This document shows, in pieces, positions 60,075 through 64,000 of a DNA stretch of 64,000 bases. This DNA is from Euonymus europaeus (lineage: Eukaryota; Streptophyta; Magnoliopsida; Celastrales; Celastraceae). The stretch spans positions 21,493,001-21,557,000 of the forward strand of contig OY756957.1 of NCBI GenBank assembly GCA_963580455.1, read 5' to 3'. Made by a program: the position numbers and the translations under genes. The notes beneath the pieces were generated by a model. That model saw only the letters and a program-made list of their open reading frames with translations, did no database searches and had not been told where the DNA came from. Numbering within the stretch: position 1 is the stretch's first letter; each line of letters opens with the position of its first letter.

Positions 60075-61435
60075 TGTCGCAACCAAAATCATGACGCGGG
60101 CGGACTCATAAAAATAACAAGTCACCACTAATTGATTTTTGAGGTGCAATTGGACACCTATTTATAGTACTGGTCTGCCATATTTAAAAAATTGGGTTCC
60201 GAGGTCGATTGAGCGTAGGGAAGATATTAACACCCTACAACACCTGCTTATGCAGTTACCAAACTTAAACAAGTGCTAATAGAATATTTTTGATTTTTTT
60301 AGAAATAATTCCCTCTATATACAAATAGAGAATATACAAGGTTTCACAATTTTCGAAATATTTTTCAAGAATGGAATATTATTTGAAAAACCAAAATATT
60401 TTTTTTTGATAAAGAATGTCCCACTTTTGAAATTAACAATAACCATTCAGGTTTAAGTCGTTATTTTCAAGTGGGTGGTGGGAACCATTTTTGTCTCGAG
60501 GCAACAGCTATCTCAATTTTGAAAACAAAACAAATATGTCAAAAGAACTATTGGACTAAAAAGAAATCAAATCAGATATTAAAAAAAATACCCTATAGCT
60601 AAAATAAAAATAAAAATTAATAATGAAAATAAAATTAAATAACACACTAAACAAATGAACATGAGTCTAAAAAAACTATTGGTCCTAAAATAAAAATAAA
60701 ATAAAAGGTCCAAAATAAACTTGAGCCCAAAACAAATAAATAAATCCAAAAAATAAATATAAATCAAAAAAATTCTAATAAATATATGTATAAAGACAAA
60801 TAACCCTAAAAAACACAAATATATGGCTCAATAAATATAAAATCATCCGTATAGGAGGTAATAGTAAATAATAATAGAAGAATATAATGAATGAAACAAT
60901 TTGAAAATTAGGTGGTTGAACCAGTCGTAAATTAATATATTATTAAAAATCATCCATATATGAGGTAACAACAAGCAATAATTGAAACAATTATGAATTA
61001 GGTGGTTGACCAGCCATACATTTAGAACAAAAATCTCACAAGAAAACATAGCTCTATTTTCCCTTATTTCTTTATTCCTCTCTTTTCTCTCTCTCTATCT
61101 CTCTCTCTCTCTCTCTTTTTGTCTTTTCTTTTTCACTTTCTTTTTCTCCTATAATCCTTCCTCTCCTTCCTTTTTTTTCTCTTTTTTTTCTTCTTTCCTC
61201 CTCCTTTCTTTTTTTCTCTCCTTTTCTTCTTTCCTCCTCCTCTATTTTTTCTGTCCTCCACTCCCGGCATCACCCCTCCCCTATTCATACAAAAAAAAAT
61301 ATTTGGTTTTTTCCTCATATGTGGGCCCCACTTTTCTTTTTTACATTTATGGGTATGTTAAGACGTAATCAGACTTTAAATTTAAGAAGAAAATATGAGA
61401 TCAAAATAATCCCCGGACAAAATTCATGTATTACA
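60075..61435 (-). repeat. 5' LTR of the 14.2-kb element
   Basis: 1361 bp, TGTCGCAACC to GTATTACA, followed by CTGCA. Includes an AT-rich AAATAAAAATAAAA block (60600-60740) and a CT-rich tract (61073-61260) that yields compositional open frames on both strands. Confidence 0.88.
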
Positions 61436-61440
61436 CTGCA

Positions 61441-62330
61441 TGTGCCTTTTGATCTCACAGTAATGGAATATGTGAATTTGCCAAGGGGCTCAATAAATGA
61501 TAGATAGTCAATCTCTCTTGTAGCATCAAATTCACGAAGAAATTTTCTCAATTTTTCATTAATTTTAGATTTTTTGAGATTCTTCATAGTGGGGCTAAAA
61601 GTTCCATTGGATTCGTACTCTTCCCCATCATCAAATTCAAGTTGCTTTGGTTTCAATGGCATAGCTTTAGATAGTGGCCCTAAGATTAGAGCATCCCACC
61701 CATCTCTAAGGCTAACAAGATGTAGATTAGACTCATAACTCACTAAATGAATTTCATTTAGTTCATCATAATCAATATTGGTTCTCAAGGACAATGATAG
61801 TGTCTTTGCTATGTGGGATGAGCTATCCAATTTTGAAAATCCATCAGCAGTACTATTAAGGGACTAAAAAGAGCTCCTAAATCTCATCATCATGCCTCAA
61901 GCATCATCAACCACATAGGTTTAACCAATTGTAGCATTTCATCAACTTGGTAGGGTTTTGATACAAAAGAGTTGTGGCCACTAGGATCAAAAGTGAATAC
62001 ATTAGTCCCATAAAGTGTTCTTACGATTATCATTTCAAGATGAAGCTCCACAGAAGTCTAAGAACAAATCTCTTGTTTTCGCATTTCCACAAACAGCTTG
62101 TATGCCTAATCAAATAACCCAAGTTTTAGGTTAAAATCCAACAATCCATCTACCAATTATATGTCAGCATCTTGTTGTCTAGACTTCATACCCAAGGAAA
62201 AATTGAAATCAAAACATTTATGTACTTGCAGCCTCTTGAATTCTTGTCGCTTCACAATATCTTTCTCAAGAGTTTTGATTTTGTCTACAAGAATATATTG
62301 TGAGATGCAAGGGTGAATCGAAATGGATGT
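61441..62330 (-). pseudogene. 5' part of the interrupted host reading frame
   Basis: A minus-strand frame from Met 61830 contains HLVSLRDGWDALILGPLSKA and KQLEFDDGEEYESNG, then reaches the insertion site in the same frame as the PPR fragment at 47258. Further right (to about 62330) the same strand has interrupted coding-like stretches: GLLDFNLKLGLFD.AYKLFVEM (PPR-like helix pair, about 62140-62080) and TFDPSGHNSFVSKPYQVDEM (about 62005-61945). The LRDGWDALILGPL part matches no family I know. It may be a chimaeric pseudogene made partly of PPR sequence. Confidence 0.5.
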
Positions 62331-62539
62331 AGCAAAAATGAAATAAGGGTCCAGATCTTTTGATATTGTGAACTTGTTGAATATTGAAGTTTTATTTTGA
62401 GAAATTGAGCATTTCTCATATCATTCATCCTTTATTATTGGATTAGGGTGCAACAAATCACAAGAATTTGACTTGAAATGTGAGGCTAAGTTCATAATAA
62501 GAACATAGCGTTTAAGCCTGCAATATGTATTAAAACAAT

Positions 62540-63300
62540 AAAGTGACATTTAGAATAATATTTGAAATTAAATTTACACAAATATCACTTCAAACCTTAA
62601 TTATTCATAAGTGTGCATATTTTATCAACATTAAAATGTATATTTCAACACTTATCACAACCCGCTTATTACTAGTCCCTAGCGATTGAAGTGTAAACAA
62701 AATTTCATGATGAATTATTTGAAAAAGAAAATCACAAAATTACAAAAAAAAGAGAGTAAGATATCGCAATTGCCATCTAGATTATTATAATCACACCGTC
62801 CAAAATTTATGTGTACGCACTAAGCCAAGACCTTACCAAAAACCATAATGCATATATGCTCCAAGAATTATCCAACTAAAAGGCTCAACTCAATATTCTC
62901 ACGGGTTAGAGAAGGATTTTAGTGTATAGAATTTCTCTCATGAAGTTGAAAAACAAATATGCTCTAAGAAGAAAATTCAATTTAAGGACAAACAAATAAG
63001 CAAACATTAATCAAAAGATAAGTACATTAGTTGTCTACAACTTTCACCGTTCTTACAACAATCTTACTTTGGAATTCTAAAGATCAATATTTTAAAAACA
63101 AAATAATAGAGCCTTATTATAGAAAAGATAAGAAAATATTTGTCTTCTTTACAATGACGAAGACTTATAACTAAAAAAAATTATTTATTTTTGTTTCTTT
63201 TTTTTTTTGAAATCCACAGTACATCTTAAACAAAAGCCCAATACATTACATCATTGTTCTAAAAAATTGACCAATGGCATCCTCAACATTCCACAAATTA
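62540..63300. other. AT-rich DNA, probably 3' part of an Athila relic
   Basis: No frame, LTR end or PPT could be fixed. It lies where the post-integrase region of the adjoining minus-strand Athila would be. Confidence 0.3.
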
Positions 63301-63304
63301 TGTA

Positions 63305-64000
63305 ATGGTGTTCATTTACAACAATTATCCATCTCAAAATGGTCTCATCATGATAGACATTGGTCTTCTCTTTGTAAATTTTAGAACTCTCACACACTTC
63401 ATTTTGGAGTTCTTCCAATCACTCAACTGCAATTTTTGTTGCTCCCCTTCAACTTTCATCTTAAAATTGTATTGTTTGATAGCCCAATATCTTAGTGCCC
63501 TAATTCAAATGGTAAGTGGCAGGGTTTGTCAAAAACCAACCTATATGGTGATGTTCCGATCAGAGTTTTATAGGCTGTACAATAAGCTCATAGAGCATCT
63601 ACAAGATGATCAAAACAAACCTTGAGTGAGAAGGTCATAGTCTTCTCCAATATTCACTTAATTTCTCTATTACAAACTTTAGCTTGTCCACTTGTTTGTG
63701 GATGATATGGTTTGGATACCTTATGTTTGACTCCATATTTGCTCAGTAATGCTATAGATACTTTGTTATTGAAATGAAACCCTCCATCACTAATGATTTC
63801 TCTAGGTGTTCCAAACCGTGCAAAAATATTTTCTTTTAGAAATTTGAGAAAAAGTTGAGAATCATTAGTCTTCGATGGAATTGCTTCCATCTATTTTGAA
63901 ACATAATCAACAGCAAGATATAAAAATAACCTTTAAATGAAGGAAAACATCCCATGACATCATGCCTCATACATCAAAATATTCAACTATCAGAATGGGA
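63305..64000 (-). pseudogene. second Athila integrase, decayed and cut by window end
   Basis: On the minus strand: [19 protein letters not shown] (63930-63860), [20 protein letters not shown] (63830-63760), [20 protein letters not shown] (63740-63680), then stop-ridden remnants of the C-terminal part ([28 protein letters not shown]; 63600-63490). It is clearly related to 13640-13200 of the complete Athila but more degraded, so it is an older family member. The 5' half lies beyond the window. Confidence 0.85.

Larger units (their letters stand above)
47259..61435 (-). mobile_element. 14.2-kb Ogre/Tat-like LTR element without visible pol
   Basis: Two related LTRs (47259-48626 and 60075-61435, TGTC..AACC to TTAYA), a PBS at the right LTR, a PPT at the left LTR and a perfect CTGCA duplication. 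The element runs on the minus strand. The internal 11.4 kb holds, in element order: a spacer with minisatellite (60053-58700), an ORF1-like 'plant transposon protein' segment (58531-57731), a 462-bp tandem array, hairpin repeats, minisatellites, an unidentified degraded coding stretch (52960-52100) and a 33/37-bp array that received a solo LTR. I find no gag, protease, RT or integrase motif. The PBS and PPT types are those I associate with Ogre elements. It was probably mobilised in trans. Confidence 0.85.

Noticed and set aside
61006..61368. 120-residue plus-strand frame rich in Ser, Phe and Leu
   Set aside because: It covers the CT-rich tract of the LTR; the other LTR has the mirror Lys/Arg/Glu-rich frame. 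Both are compositional.

Overview
The window looks like repeat-dense nuclear DNA from a flowering plant, probably a eudicot. It is AT-rich, has no operons, and is mostly LTR retrotransposons of plant-specific lineages (Athila, Tekay, Tat/Ogre, Copia), plus CACTA, hAT-MITE and tRNA-SINE elements. A decayed pentatricopeptide-repeat (PPR) coding fragment is the only recognisable host gene. I see no intact host gene, rRNA, tRNA gene or CRISPR array. Almost every coding stretch is transposon-derived and broken by stops or frameshifts.

Layout. 1-3751: AT-rich DNA without a supportable gene, holding a 42-bp minisatellite. 3752-4760: relic LTRs of a Copia family and a Tat family, both present again at 38-42 kb. 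4931-21424: a minus-strand Tekay (chromovirus) Gypsy element, split by a minus-strand Athila element at 9626-20110 (LTRs, tRNA-Asp-type PBS, 5-bp target duplication TCCAT). 21425-22344: a CACTA deletion relic. 22377-24494 continuing at 40201: a Copia RNase H relic that received a solo LTR (22521-24146, TSD GCAGC) and a Copia element (24495-40195, TSD GCTAT). That Copia element itself received an 8.7-kb CACTA transposon (28696-37400, TSD TAC) with a transposase broken at only a few places.

40514-42152: 3' end of a Tat-lineage element with an antisense plant-mobile-domain ORF. 42153-42951: a second copy of the Copia relic and a hAT-like MITE. 44206-44606: a tRNA-derived SINE with a 19-bp target duplication. 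46.2-47.26 kb: a chromovirus tail relic, then a PPR fragment.

47259-61435: a 14.2-kb minus-strand LTR element (TSD CTGCA, Ogre-like PBS and PPT) lies inside the PPR-containing reading frame. I find no gag-pol in it. It carries an ORF1-like 'putative plant transposon protein' segment, a near-perfect 462-bp tandem array, several minisatellites and a 2-kb solo LTR (TSD ATAAA). The window ends in a second, decayed Athila integrase.

The genes do not form a pathway. What can be read is an insertion history, at least three layers deep, in which target-site duplications and reading-frame continuity give the order of events. The least ordinary object is the 14.2-kb LTR element: it has element ends and target duplication but no visible polymerase, and it is filled with tandem arrays.
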